Source: Clostridium carboxidivorans P7
GTDB taxonomy: Bacteria > Bacillota > Clostridia > Clostridiales > Clostridiaceae
Length of the DNA: 64,000 nucleotides
Direction of reading: 5' to 3'
NCBI RefSeq assembly: GCF_001038625.1
Contig: NZ_CP011803.1
Location: 5,642,001-5,706,000 of the forward strand
Under the pieces are notes generated by a model, which searched no databases, was not told the origin of the DNA, and saw only the letters and a list, made by a program, of their open reading frames with translations. This document shows positions 53,369 through 61,411 of the stretch, one piece after another; position 1 is the first letter of the stretch, and each line of letters opens with the position of its first letter. The position numbers and the translations under genes were made by a program.

Positions 53369-54247
53369 ATGGATAAAGTTTTTTTGAAATACATTGAAAA
53401 TTTAGAAAAAAAGAATGTAAGCAAAAATACTATGGATGCTTATGTAAGAGATATAAGTAAGTTTTATAATTTTATAAAAGAGAGAAATGAAAATGTAGTG
53501 GAAATAGAAGTAGTTTCCATAATGGCATATGTTCAGCAATTGCAAAAAGAAGGAAGAGCTACTTCTTCTATTATAAGAAATATAGTTTCTCTTAGGAATT
53601 TTTACAAGTATCTTACAATTAAAGGATTTATAAATGAAAATCCTATGATTAATTATGAAATACCAAAAGTTAAACATAATATTCCTAAAATTTTAACTGT
53701 AGAAGAAGTAGATACGCTTCTTTCAACGCCAGATTTAGGCACAAATAAAGGCATAAGAGATAAAGCTATGTTGGAAGTGCTTTATGCCACTGGTATGAAG
53801 GTTACAGAAATTTTAAATATTACTATATATGATATAAATTTAAAGCTTGCTTATATAAAATGTAAAGGTTCAAAAAATCAGGAAAGAATTATACCTATAG
53901 GTTCTATTGCTATACAATGTTTACAGGAATATTTAAAAATAAGATCACAAATTAATATATATAATTTAGATCTGCTTTTTATAAATTTAAGGGGAATTCA
54001 AATGACCAGACAGGGATTTTGGAAGATAGTAAAATATTATGCAAAGGCTGCAGGAGTAGATAAACATATAAATGCATTTACTCTAAGGCATTCTTTTGCA
54101 GTTCATTTACTTCAAAATGGGGCTGATATAAAGTCTGTACAGGAGTTGCTTGGACATAAAGATTTATCAGCAACTCAAATATATTCTTCTATTTCTAGAA
54201 AGAATAAAATTGCAGAGGTATATAAAAAATCACATCCTAGAGCATAG
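53369..54247 (+). CDS. xerD: XerD-like tyrosine recombinase with changed catalytic residues
   Basis: The 292-residue protein has an N-terminal SAM-like core-binding domain and a C-terminal tyrosine recombinase domain, with KGSKNQERIIPIG, LLGHKDLSATQIY (nucleophile tyrosine) and the terminal HPRA of XerD. The first catalytic arginine in ATGLRVSE is lysine 144, and the histidine of HxLRH is phenylalanine 237 (NAFTLRH). Lysine, second arginine, second histidine and tyrosine remain. It occupies the XerD/RipX position after spoIIM, but strand exchange may be impaired. The ATG at 53369 has GGGGAAAGA upstream. Confidence 0.85.
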   Translation: MDKVFLKYIENLEKKNVSKNTMDAYVRDISKFYNFIKERNENVVEIEVVSIMAYVQQLQKEGRATSSIIRNIVSLRNFYKYLTIKGFINENPMINYEIPKVKHNIPKILTVEEVDTLLSTPDLGTNKGIRDKAMLEVLYATGMKVTEILNITIYDINLKLAYIKCKGSKNQERIIPIGSIAIQCLQEYLKIRSQINIYNLDLLFINLRGIQMTRQGFWKIVKYYAKAAGVDKHINAFTLRHSFAVHLLQNGADIKSVQELLGHKDLSATQIYSSISRKNKIAEVYKKSHPRA

Positions 54248-54255
54248 AGAGTGCT

Positions 54256-54293
54256 AAAGCCGGAGTTATATTCTCTGGCTTTGTTAATTTTTT
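54256..54293 (+). terminator. Terminator after xerD
   Basis: AAAGCC-GGAG pairs with CTC-TGGCTTT around a 7-base loop, then GTTAATTTTTTG. Confidence 0.75.
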
Positions 54294-54358
54294 GCAATAA
54301 AAGTATACACTATTTTTTATACAAATTTTAAATTTGTCAAGCAATATTTTTTATTTCC

Positions 54359-54388
54359 TCATAATATTATTAGTTTCGGGAAAAAATA
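54359..54388 (+). promoter_or_regulatory. Sigma-F/G-type promoter upstream of dacF
   Basis: TCATA (54359-54363), 15 bases, then GGAAAAAATA (54379-54388) fit the forespore pattern GYATA and GGNRANAHTR, with only the first -35 base off. dacF is sigma-F dependent in Bacillus, which fits. Confidence 0.55.
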
Positions 54389-54415
54389 CATTTTAGAGAA
54401 AGGAGGAAATGAAAA

Positions 54416-55612
54416 ATGAAAAAGAAAAGAAAAAAGAAAACTTTATTAAGCGTAATACTAATTTTATCTTTAATTTTAGGTATTTTTACAAAAGCAGTTA
54501 AAGCTGAACCAGAAGCAAATACTAAGGTTGAAGATAACTTAATGAAAGTAGATGCTAAATCAGCATTACTTATGGAGCCTTCAAATGGCAAAATAATTTA
54601 TGAAAAAAACTGTCATGAAAAATTAGCACCAGCTTCAGTTACAAAGGTTATGACTATGCTTTTAACAATGGAAAATGTGGATTCAGGTAAAATAAAATTA
54701 TCTGATAAGGTTACTATAAGTGAAAATGCAAAAAAGATGGGTGGAAGTTCTATGCTTCTTGACACAGGAGAAGTAAGAACTGTAGAGGAATTAATAAAAG
54801 GAATAGGTATAGCATCTGGTAATGATGCAGCTGTGGCTATGGCAGAATATTTAGGCGGCAGTGAGGAAGGCTTTGTTAAACTTATGAATGAAAGAGCTCA
54901 TAAGCTTGGAATGAAGGATACTAATTTTAATAATTGTACAGGATTAAGTTCACCAGGACATGTTACTACAGCTTATGATATAGCTATCATGTCAAGAGAA
55001 CTGTTAAAACATCCAGATATATTAAAGTATACAGGTACATATATGGAAACTATATCTGAAGGAAGAAAAAGTCCTATAGGTTTAGTAAATCATAATAAGC
55101 TTGTAAGATTTTTTAAAGGCTGTGATGGTTTAAAAACAGGGTTTACTGATGAAGCTAAATATTGCATATCTGCAACTGCTACAAGAGATGGAGTGAGAAT
55201 GTTAGCTGTAATAATGGGATCTCCTACATATAAAGTGAGAAATAAAGATGCAAGTATGCTTATGAATTATGGATTTTCAAAATATGAAAATAAAAAACTT
55301 ATAGAAAAAGGAAAAGATGTTGAAAAAGTAAATTTAAATAGAAAGGGAGATAGATTCTTTATAGCAAAAGCACAAGATGATTTTAGTGTAGTTTTAGAGA
55401 GAGGAAAAGATGCTAAGGTAAGTAAAAAAGTAGTTATAGATAAAGACAAAAAAGAATATAAATCTAATGAATTTGTAGGATATTGTGAAGTATATGTAGA
55501 AGGTAAAATAGTAGGAAAAGTTAAGCTTTATAGTGATCGAGATGTGAAAAAACCAGGAATTATTGGAAACTTAAGGGATAACTTTGTAAGAATATTAGAT
55601 AGAGGAGTTTAA
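54416..55612 (+). CDS. dacF: D-alanyl-D-alanine carboxypeptidase, DacF type
   Basis: Low-molecular-weight penicillin-binding protein trimming stem peptides. The 398-residue protein has a signal peptide (to about residue 30), catalytic SVTK (ASVTKVM near residue 75), SGN (IASGNDAAVAM near 136) and KTG (LKTGFTDEAKYC near 239), then the C-terminal beta-domain and a hydrophobic anchor-like tail. The ATG follows AAAGGAGG. A forespore-type promoter precedes it; the spoIIA operon that follows dacF in Bacillus is not here. Confidence 0.93.
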   Translation: MKKKRKKKTLLSVILILSLILGIFTKAVKAEPEANTKVEDNLMKVDAKSALLMEPSNGKIIYEKNCHEKLAPASVTKVMTMLLTMENVDSGKIKLSDKVTISENAKKMGGSSMLLDTGEVRTVEELIKGIGIASGNDAAVAMAEYLGGSEEGFVKLMNERAHKLGMKDTNFNNCTGLSSPGHVTTAYDIAIMSRELLKHPDILKYTGTYMETISEGRKSPIGLVNHNKLVRFFKGCDGLKTGFTDEAKYCISATATRDGVRMLAVIMGSPTYKVRNKDASMLMNYGFSKYENKKLIEKGKDVEKVNLNRKGDRFFIAKAQDDFSVVLERGKDAKVSKKVVIDKDKKEYKSNEFVGYCEVYVEGKIVGKVKLYSDRDVKKPGIIGNLRDNFVRILDRGV

Positions 55613-55617
55613 ATATA

Positions 55618-55660
55618 AATTTTCAATGGTTTTAAAGCCATTGAAAATTTAATTTTTTTT
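55618..55660 (+). terminator. Terminator after dacF
   Basis: AATTTTCAATGG and CCATTGAAAATT form a 12-bp stem with an 8-base loop, followed by TAATTTTTTTT. Confidence 0.85.
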
Positions 55661-55693
55661 GATTACGAGTAGAAATGTGTAAAAATAAAGAGG

Positions 55694-55722
55694 TTGACTT
55701 ATAATTAAATACTGTAGATAAT
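55694..55722 (+). promoter_or_regulatory. Sigma-A promoter of scpA
   Basis: TTGACT (55694-55699), 17 bases, GATAAT (55717-55722). It lies about 95 bases before the scpA ATG and after the dacF terminator. Confidence 0.75.
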
Positions 55723-55763
55723 TAATACAGATACTTAAACAATGAAATTTTATACTTTAAGCG

Positions 55764-55788
55764 TATTGCGAAGCAATATTTTTAATTT
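55764..55788 (+). terminator. Hairpin with T run inside the scpA leader
   Basis: TATTGC and GCAATA pair around GAA and are followed by TTTTTAATTT. Since it lies between the scpA promoter and ribosome binding site, it could attenuate scpA transcription. Confidence 0.45.
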
Positions 55789-55816
55789 ATAAGTGTTTGG
55801 AATTAGGAGAGATAAA

Positions 55817-56578
55817 ATGTCTTTAAACATTAAAATAGAAAACTTTGAAGGTCCTTTTGATTTATTGCTTCACTTAATAAAAAAAAATAAAATGGATATA
55901 TATGATATCAAGATATATGATATTACTAACCAGTATTTGGAGTATGTTAAGGCTATGGAGGAAATGGATCTTGAAATAACTTCAGAATTTATAGTAATAT
56001 CAGCTACACTAATCGAAATAAAATCAAAGATGCTTTTACCAAAACCTAAAGTTGATGAAAATGCAGTAGATAGTGATGAAAAGGATCCTAGAGAGGAATT
56101 AATAAACAAGCTTGTTGAATATAGAAAGTTCAAGGAAAGTGCTAAGTTTTTTAAGAATAGAGAGCAAGGAATAGGAAGAATGTTCAGTAAAAAACCAGAA
56201 ATAATAGAGGAAAAGAATAAGAGTTTTGATCCAAAGGATTTCCTTAAGGGAGTAACTATGCTTCATTTGTTTGAGATTTATAGCAAACTCATGAATGTAT
56301 ATAAAAATAAAATAAATACTGAAAATGTAATTAATAAAGAAATTCCATTGGACAAGTTTAAGATAGAAGATAAAATTGACTATTTAAAGGAAATTATGAT
56401 AAATGATAAAAAAATTATTTTTTCTAATATAGTAAAACATTGTTCTCACAAAATGGAAGTAGTAGTTACATTTCTTGCTTTGTTAGAGCTTATGAAATTG
56501 AGAGTTATAAAAGTAGTTCAAGAAAATAATTTTAAAGAAATTTATGTGGAAAGGATAAATAATAATGAAGAATATTAA
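55817..56578 (+). CDS. scpA: Segregation and condensation protein A
   Basis: Kleisin subunit of the SMC condensin. The 253-residue protein has ENFEGPFDLLLHLIKKNKM near the N-terminus, the ATLIEIKSKMLLPKP helix and the C-terminal winged helix that contacts SMC. The ATG at 55817 lies seven bases after TAGGAG; an upstream in-frame GTG would include the ribosome binding site. It overlaps scpB by 14 bases. Confidence 0.95.
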   Translation: MSLNIKIENFEGPFDLLLHLIKKNKMDIYDIKIYDITNQYLEYVKAMEEMDLEITSEFIVISATLIEIKSKMLLPKPKVDENAVDSDEKDPREELINKLVEYRKFKESAKFFKNREQGIGRMFSKKPEIIEEKNKSFDPKDFLKGVTMLHLFEIYSKLMNVYKNKINTENVINKEIPLDKFKIEDKIDYLKEIMINDKKIIFSNIVKHCSHKMEVVVTFLALLELMKLRVIKVVQENNFKEIYVERINNNEEY

Positions 56579-57155
56579 TATAAATCAAATGGAGATAGAA
56601 GAGGCATCACCTAAGAATATATACTTTTCTATAATAGAATCTCTACTATTTGTATCAGGTGAACCAATAGATATAAAACAAATAGCTTCAATAATAGAGT
56701 GCAGTGCAAAGTTTACAAAAGAATTAATGGCAGAAATGATAAAATATTATGAAGAAGAATCTAGAGGTATAACAATAATAAAAGTAAATGAAAGCTATGG
56801 ATTGGTTACTAAGTCAAAGAATAGTGATTATGTGGAAAAGCTTTTAGGCACAAATTCAAGACAGTCGTTGTCCCAAGCAGCTTTAGAAACTTTAGCTATT
56901 ATTGCATATAAACAGCCAATAACAAGGATAGATATAGATGAAATAAGGGGAGTAAAAAGTGATAGAGCTTTAACTACTCTTGTGCAGAAGGGTTTAATTA
57001 AGGAATCAGGAAGGTTGGATGTGCCCGGTAGACCTATATTATATGGTACTACTGAGGAGTTTTTAAAGTACTTTGGCTTAGAAGACCTTAATAGTATACC
57101 ATATTTAGATGATTTAGTTGGTGATAATATAGATGAAGAAAAAATTGAGGATTAA
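56565..57155 (+). CDS. scpB: Segregation and condensation protein B
   Basis: Partner of ScpA, built from two winged helices. The 196-residue protein has IESLLFVSGEPI, LSQAALETLAIIAYKQPITR and GLIKESGRLDVPGRPILYGTT, all family signatures. Translational coupling to scpA through the overlap fits a fixed stoichiometry. Confidence 0.95.
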   Translation: MKNININQMEIEEASPKNIYFSIIESLLFVSGEPIDIKQIASIIECSAKFTKELMAEMIKYYEEESRGITIIKVNESYGLVTKSKNSDYVEKLLGTNSRQSLSQAALETLAIIAYKQPITRIDIDEIRGVKSDRALTTLVQKGLIKESGRLDVPGRPILYGTTEEFLKYFGLEDLNSIPYLDDLVGDNIDEEKIED

Positions 57156-57206
57156 ATATTAAAGATTAGCTGATTTACATAATTAAATCGGCTAATCTTT
57201 AATATT
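57155..57206. terminator. Long bidirectional terminator between scpB and ytfJ
   Basis: AATATTAAAGATTAGC pairs perfectly with GCTAATCTTTAATATT, with an inner TGATTT/AAATCG extension through G-U, giving about 22 bp. It serves scpB on plus and ytfJ on minus. Confidence 0.85.
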
Positions 57207-57693
57207 ATTCATCAGAATTTTTTTCAGTTTGTTTTTCTTCAGATGTTTCTTTAGAATCTTTTTTAGAGTCTTCTTTAGAATGTTCTTTTGAATCCTTTTT
57301 ATGATTTTCTGTATCTTTGTCTTTAGTTATGTTTTTGATAAAATCCATTACTTGAGGAATGGAGTCGATTATTTTATCATAAGTATTTTGTTGATTCAAG
57401 GACAAAAGCCTTACAGAATCTTGTTTTGTAACTAGAAAAGCTACAGGCTTTACAGTAACACCTGCACCAGAACCGCCACCAAAAGGGTAAGGAGAAGATC
57501 CTGTACCACCTGTATTTCTATTGTCAAATTCACTTCCGCCAGAAGCGAAACCAAAGGAAACTTTAGATATTGGAATGATTAAAGTGCCATCTTTGGCTTC
57601 TACAGCATCGCCGACTATGGTATTAACATCTATCATATCTTTAATATTTTCCATAGTACTTTTCATTAAATTTTCTATAGGATGATTATCCAT
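57205..57693 (-). CDS. ytfJ: Sporulation protein YtfJ / GerW family
   Basis: The 162-residue protein begins MDNHPIENLMKSTMENIKD and has the conserved GLY-rich core (ISKVSFGFASGGSEF, GGGSGAGVTVKPVAFLV). GerW is a spore germination-related protein in Bacillus. The C-terminal 40 residues are a low-complexity, Lys/Asp/Glu/Ser tail. The ATG at 57693 is eight bases after GGAGG; the ATG at 57708 would put that site inside the gene. It is co-directional with the DUF2953 gene upstream. Confidence 0.9.
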   Translation of the reverse strand: MDNHPIENLMKSTMENIKDMIDVNTIVGDAVEAKDGTLIIPISKVSFGFASGGSEFDNRNTGGTGSSPYPFGGGSGAGVTVKPVAFLVTKQDSVRLLSLNQQNTYDKIIDSIPQVMDFIKNITKDKDTENHKKDSKEHSKEDSKKDSKETSEEKQTEKNSDE

Positions 57694-57712
57694 AATAAAT
57701 TCCTCCATTTAT

Positions 57713-58249
57713 TTAAGTTTTACTAAGAATTATTTTTTGATTTATTCTCCAGACCCTATATATTATATATATTATATAAATAACTTTAGCAAAATTAACA
57801 AAAATTATACTGTTTAATTCTAATTTTAAAATAAACTTCTTTAAATCAGGTACGATACAAATAGAATGTTTTTTTATTTTAAAAGGATAATTTAATAATT
57901 TTATTACTAAAGGAAATAATGCACAAAATAGTCCATAGCATATAGCTGTATAGGCAGCATCATTTAGACCATATTGAAAATTAAGTTTAAATCTAAGGGT
58001 AGGTTTGAATTTATTCCTATTTAATAAATCTAAAAATAGTCTTATATTTTCAAAATAAAAATTTGATTTATCTTTATTCTTATTTTCATCTTCTTTTTTA
58101 TAAGATTTAAATTTTGAAATCAACTCTATATTATATATGTACATACATAATTTTTTATCTGTATATTTAATTTTAAACGTAATTGGTATTGGTATTAACA
58201 ATATTAAAATAATAATACTAAAAATAATTAGCACTAAATTTTCCTCCAA
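57713..58249 (-). CDS. DUF2953 domain protein (YtfI-like)
   Basis: The 178-residue protein has an N-terminal membrane segment (about 5-25), a charged middle and the DUF2953 region (FQYGLNDAAYTAICYGLFCAL near residue 113) with a hydrophobic C-terminal part. It sits directly upstream of ytfJ, as ytfI-ytfJ in Bacillus. The molecular role is unknown. Confidence 0.82.
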   Translation of the reverse strand: MEENLVLIIFSIIILILLIPIPITFKIKYTDKKLCMYIYNIELISKFKSYKKEDENKNKDKSNFYFENIRLFLDLLNRNKFKPTLRFKLNFQYGLNDAAYTAICYGLFCALFPLVIKLLNYPFKIKKHSICIVPDLKKFILKLELNSIIFVNFAKVIYIIYIIYRVWRINQKIILSKT

Positions 58250-58457
58250 AATTCCTCTAATAACTATACCTTTGTATATTTAGGTTTGTAGAATATTAAA
58301 ATTCAATAACCGTGTTTATTAATAATTATATCCATTAAAGGAATTTATATAACTGCATAGAAAAAATTTATGGGTTAATTTAAATATTAAATGAGAAAAT
58401 AATTATATACTTAGTTGCAAAAAAATAAAACTATATTTGAAAGGAGGAATGTTACCT

Positions 58458-59597
58458 ATGAAAAATAAATTTAAATATATTAATATATTAATTTTAACAG
58501 TATTTATAGTAACTTTATTTGTGCCAATAGATGTGCGAGCTTTAGAAAATAGTAATGATAATGGCAAAGAAAATGTTACTAAAGATATATATGTAGATGC
58601 TGGATATGCTATAGCATTAGATAGTAAATCTAAAGTAGTACTTTATGAAAAAAAAGCATATACCTTAGTTCCAATGGCAAGTACAACTAAAATAATGACT
58701 ACATTGGTAGCTATAAAATATGGTGATTTAGAGAGGAAAATAGAAGTATCAGGGAAAGCAGCTGGCATAAGAGGATCTACAGTAGGTTTTAAAAAAGGAG
58801 AAAAAATATCATTAAAAGAGCTTTTGTATGGGTTAATGCTTAGGTCAGGGAATGACGCAGCTATAGCTATTGCAGAAGGTGTAAGTGGAAGTGTTGAGGA
58901 ATTTGTACAGCTTATGAATGAATACGCTAGTGAAATAGGTGTTTTAAATACACATTTTCATTCACCACACGGATTAGATTATGAGGATCATTACACAACA
59001 GCTTATGACTTAGCGCTTATTACTGCAAAAGCTAAGGAAATTAAACTTTTTAATGACATTGTAAGTTCTAAAGATGTAGATGGCAAAACATATAATTTTA
59101 CAAGAAGTTATCATAATATAAATAAAATATTGTGGCAATTACCTGAAGCTAATGGTGTAAAAACAGGATATACAGGTAAGGCAGGTAAGTGTTTGGTAAC
59201 TTCAAGTAAAGTACAAGGAAATGATGTTATTGTTGTAGTTTTAAATTGTAGAGAGAGATGGAAGGAAACAAAGAAAATTTATGATTATGTTAATAAAAAC
59301 TATCAATTTAAAAGAATATTTTCTAAAGGAGAAAATGCTGGAAGTATAAATTTGCATAAGGATGTTTTAAATCTAGAATATGAGGATGATATTATTATCC
59401 CATTGAAAAATAAAGTCAATTATAGTGTTAAAATTGTGAAACCAGAAAAAATAGATGGAGTTATTAAAAAAGGGGATAAGGTAGGGAATGTTTGTATATA
59501 TGAAGATGAAAATATAATTTATAAATCAAATCTTATTGCATCAAACAATTACAGTAGAAACAGAATATGGGATTTGATTATGAAACACTATAAATAA
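58458..59597 (+). CDS. D-alanyl-D-alanine carboxypeptidase, second copy
   Basis: The 379-residue penicillin-binding protein has a signal peptide (to about VRALE), catalytic STTK (near residue 63), SGN (RSGNDAAIAIAEG near 125) and KTG (GVKTGYTGKAGKC near 228). It resembles DacB/DacF-type enzymes. The ATG at 58458 is ten bases after AAAGGAGG; an in-frame ATG at 58449 abuts the ribosome binding site. Its substrate role (vegetative or sporulation) cannot be told. Confidence 0.9.
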   Translation: MKNKFKYINILILTVFIVTLFVPIDVRALENSNDNGKENVTKDIYVDAGYAIALDSKSKVVLYEKKAYTLVPMASTTKIMTTLVAIKYGDLERKIEVSGKAAGIRGSTVGFKKGEKISLKELLYGLMLRSGNDAAIAIAEGVSGSVEEFVQLMNEYASEIGVLNTHFHSPHGLDYEDHYTTAYDLALITAKAKEIKLFNDIVSSKDVDGKTYNFTRSYHNINKILWQLPEANGVKTGYTGKAGKCLVTSSKVQGNDVIVVVLNCRERWKETKKIYDYVNKNYQFKRIFSKGENAGSINLHKDVLNLEYEDDIIIPLKNKVNYSVKIVKPEKIDGVIKKGDKVGNVCIYEDENIIYKSNLIASNNYSRNRIWDLIMKHYK

Positions 59598-59633
59598 ATA
59601 TATTAAATTCAACTTTAAATATTTACATGTAAA

Positions 59634-59700
59634 GGTGTATGCTTATAGAATGTTATAGTGAAAATGCTATACATAAAAAAGCATATGCCAATTTTTTATA
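59634..59700 (+). terminator. Branched terminator after the carboxypeptidase gene
   Basis: GGTGTATGCTT pairs with AAGCATATGCC (11 pairs, two G-U), enclosing an inner TATAG/CTATA hairpin, and is followed by AATTTTTTAT. Confidence 0.75.
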
Positions 59701-60272
59701 TTTATTTAGTAATTTATATGATTTTAAAACAATGTTAACAAAAAATTTACAAAGTACATTGTAAGATTACTCAGATATAATTTTAACAATAATATTATGT
59801 TAATTAGTATAAAATTTTAACTAAAAAAGTTATGTATTCATCAATAAAAAGACTTCATTTGAATACAAAAAGAATTATGTTTTTAATAGCAATTAATTTA
59901 TTGAAAATAATAAAAAAAATTAAATTTTTTATTCAAAAATAATTTGTTATATAAAAGGTGTTAATTCAATAAAATTAATGATCTAGTATTAGGACATAAA
60001 GACTATAACAATGAAAGCATATATTATGTAATACAATAAAATTGCTAGTTAATTTAAATAATATAGAATGTAATATAGAAAGTATAACAACAAAAATTAA
60101 ATAAAAAAGTTATGCTTAATTTACCAATGAATATAACGACAAATGAAATGCAAGGGAGAAAATATTGCACAATAAGAAAAATTGTTAAGATTCATGTGAA
60201 ATTTATTAATATATGTAATTTGTGGTAGCAAATTTGAATTTATTGAGGAAATACTAGAAAAATAAGTTTAGA

Positions 60273-60301
60273 TTGACTTAAATTTAACATTGTAATAAAA
60301 T
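60273..60301 (+). promoter_or_regulatory. Sigma-A promoter candidate 1 for rseC-rnf
   Basis: TTGACT (60273-60278), 17 bases, TAAAAT (60296-60301). A start near 60308 would give a leader of about 585 bases. Confidence 0.55.
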
Positions 60302-60496
60302 GAATTAGATCAAAAAAATGTAATTTTAGGAAGCAAAAAAAGCAATACATTATGCTAAAATATTTATAAAATGGCATTAATATATGTTTATTTTAGAAAA
60401 ATTTACAGTATATATAAAAAAAATATGAAATAAAATACTCAAATGGAAAAATAATGACGAAATTGCGATAAAAATTAAGTTTATGCACAATTTTTT

Positions 60497-60510
60497 CGTA
60501 AGCGTTTGCA
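60497..60510 (-). promoter_or_regulatory. cre-like site (possible CcpA operator)
   Basis: Read on the minus strand, TGCAAACGCTTACG matches the cre pattern TGNAANCGNWNNCA except the last base. It lies just upstream of promoter candidate 2. Confidence 0.4.
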
Positions 60511-60518
60511 AAAGCATA

Positions 60519-60546
60519 TTGTAATTAAATTTTTAACATGTATAAT
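60519..60546 (+). promoter_or_regulatory. Sigma-A promoter candidate 2 for rseC-rnf
   Basis: TTGTAA (60519-60524), 16 bases, TATAAT (60541-60546). A start near 60553 would give a leader of about 340 bases. Confidence 0.5.
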
Positions 60547-60893
60547 TAGACTTAGAGGGTTAAGTTCTGTTATATAAAAAATATAAAAGTTAATTTTATA
60601 TGATGTAAAATTAAAAAATTAACGTTAAAATTGCAAATATTGTACTTGGACAAAGTTATAATATAAAAAATAATCTTTTATATTAAAACATTTTAACATT
60701 ACTATAACAGCAATTTTTTTATATTAGTACAGAATGGAAAATCTAATTAGTACAGGCCTATAATAAAATTTAAGGCAAATAAATTTTATATAAAAATTAT
60801 GCATATACATGAAAAATTAAAGTATTAATAATTAGTAATAGTATAAAATTTATTACTTAATAATATGAGTAAAATTTTAAAGGGGTAAGAAGT

Positions 60894-61310
60894 ATGAATA
60901 GAGAAACAGAAGGAATTGTGATTCAAATAGAAGGCAATATAGCTAAGATTAAAGCTAATAGACATGGTGATTGCTCAAATTGCGGAGCTTGCCCAGGAGA
61001 TAAAGCTATGGTGGTAGATGCAATAAATACTATTGGAGCTAAACCAGGACAACATGTTAGCTTTGAAATTAAAGAAGTAAATATGTTGAAGGCAGCTTTT
61101 GTAGTTTATATTTTACCTCTTGTATCAATTTTTATAGGCGCAGTAATTGGAGGATTTGTGGCTAAGAAGATTGCACAAGATAGTGTAATGTGCTCAGTAA
61201 TTGGTGGAATTGTATTATTTATTCTATCCATTATATATATAAAGTTTTTTGATAAAGCTGCTAACAAAGATGAAAACATGAAACCTATAATTACACGTAT
61301 TTTATCTTAA
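60894..61310 (+). CDS. rseC: RseC-family protein upstream of the Rnf operon
   Basis: The 138-residue protein has an N-terminal soluble part with a CSNCGACPG cysteine cluster (near residues 27-34), two membrane segments (about 66-90 and 98-118) and a short tail, as in SoxR-reducing / RseC proteins. In several clostridia this gene heads the rnf operon and is needed for Rnf function; that is prior knowledge and not shown here. The start follows AAAGGGGTAAG. Confidence 0.9.
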   Translation: MNRETEGIVIQIEGNIAKIKANRHGDCSNCGACPGDKAMVVDAINTIGAKPGQHVSFEIKEVNMLKAAFVVYILPLVSIFIGAVIGGFVAKKIAQDSVMCSVIGGIVLFILSIIYIKFFDKAANKDENMKPIITRILS

Positions 61311-61411
61311 ATTTAAATGTATTTTTAAAATTTTCGCTTAAAGTTAAATTTATATAAATTTTCTTTATAAAAGACTATATCATTAAAATTATGTAAAAGA
61401 GGTGTTTAAAG

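Larger units (their letters stand above)
59701..60893 (+). other. 1.2-kb AT-rich noncoding region upstream of rseC-rnf
   Basis: No open frame with a ribosome binding site is visible on either strand. The first half (to about 60260) shows nothing I can support. The second half holds two candidate sigma-A promoters, a cre-like site and a hairpin (60844-60879) right before the rseC ribosome binding site, listed separately. The length suggests a long 5' untranslated leader for the Rnf operon. Confidence 0.7.

Noticed and set aside
59701..60260. A degraded gene or mobile element in the region before rseC
   Set aside because: No residual coding frame, inverted terminal repeats or target duplication can be seen; the sequence is uniformly AT-rich.
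60657..60764. Further TATAAT boxes (60657, 60759) as rseC promoters
   Set aside because: Neither has a credible -35 hexamer at 16-18 bases; such boxes are expected by chance in this AT-rich stretch.
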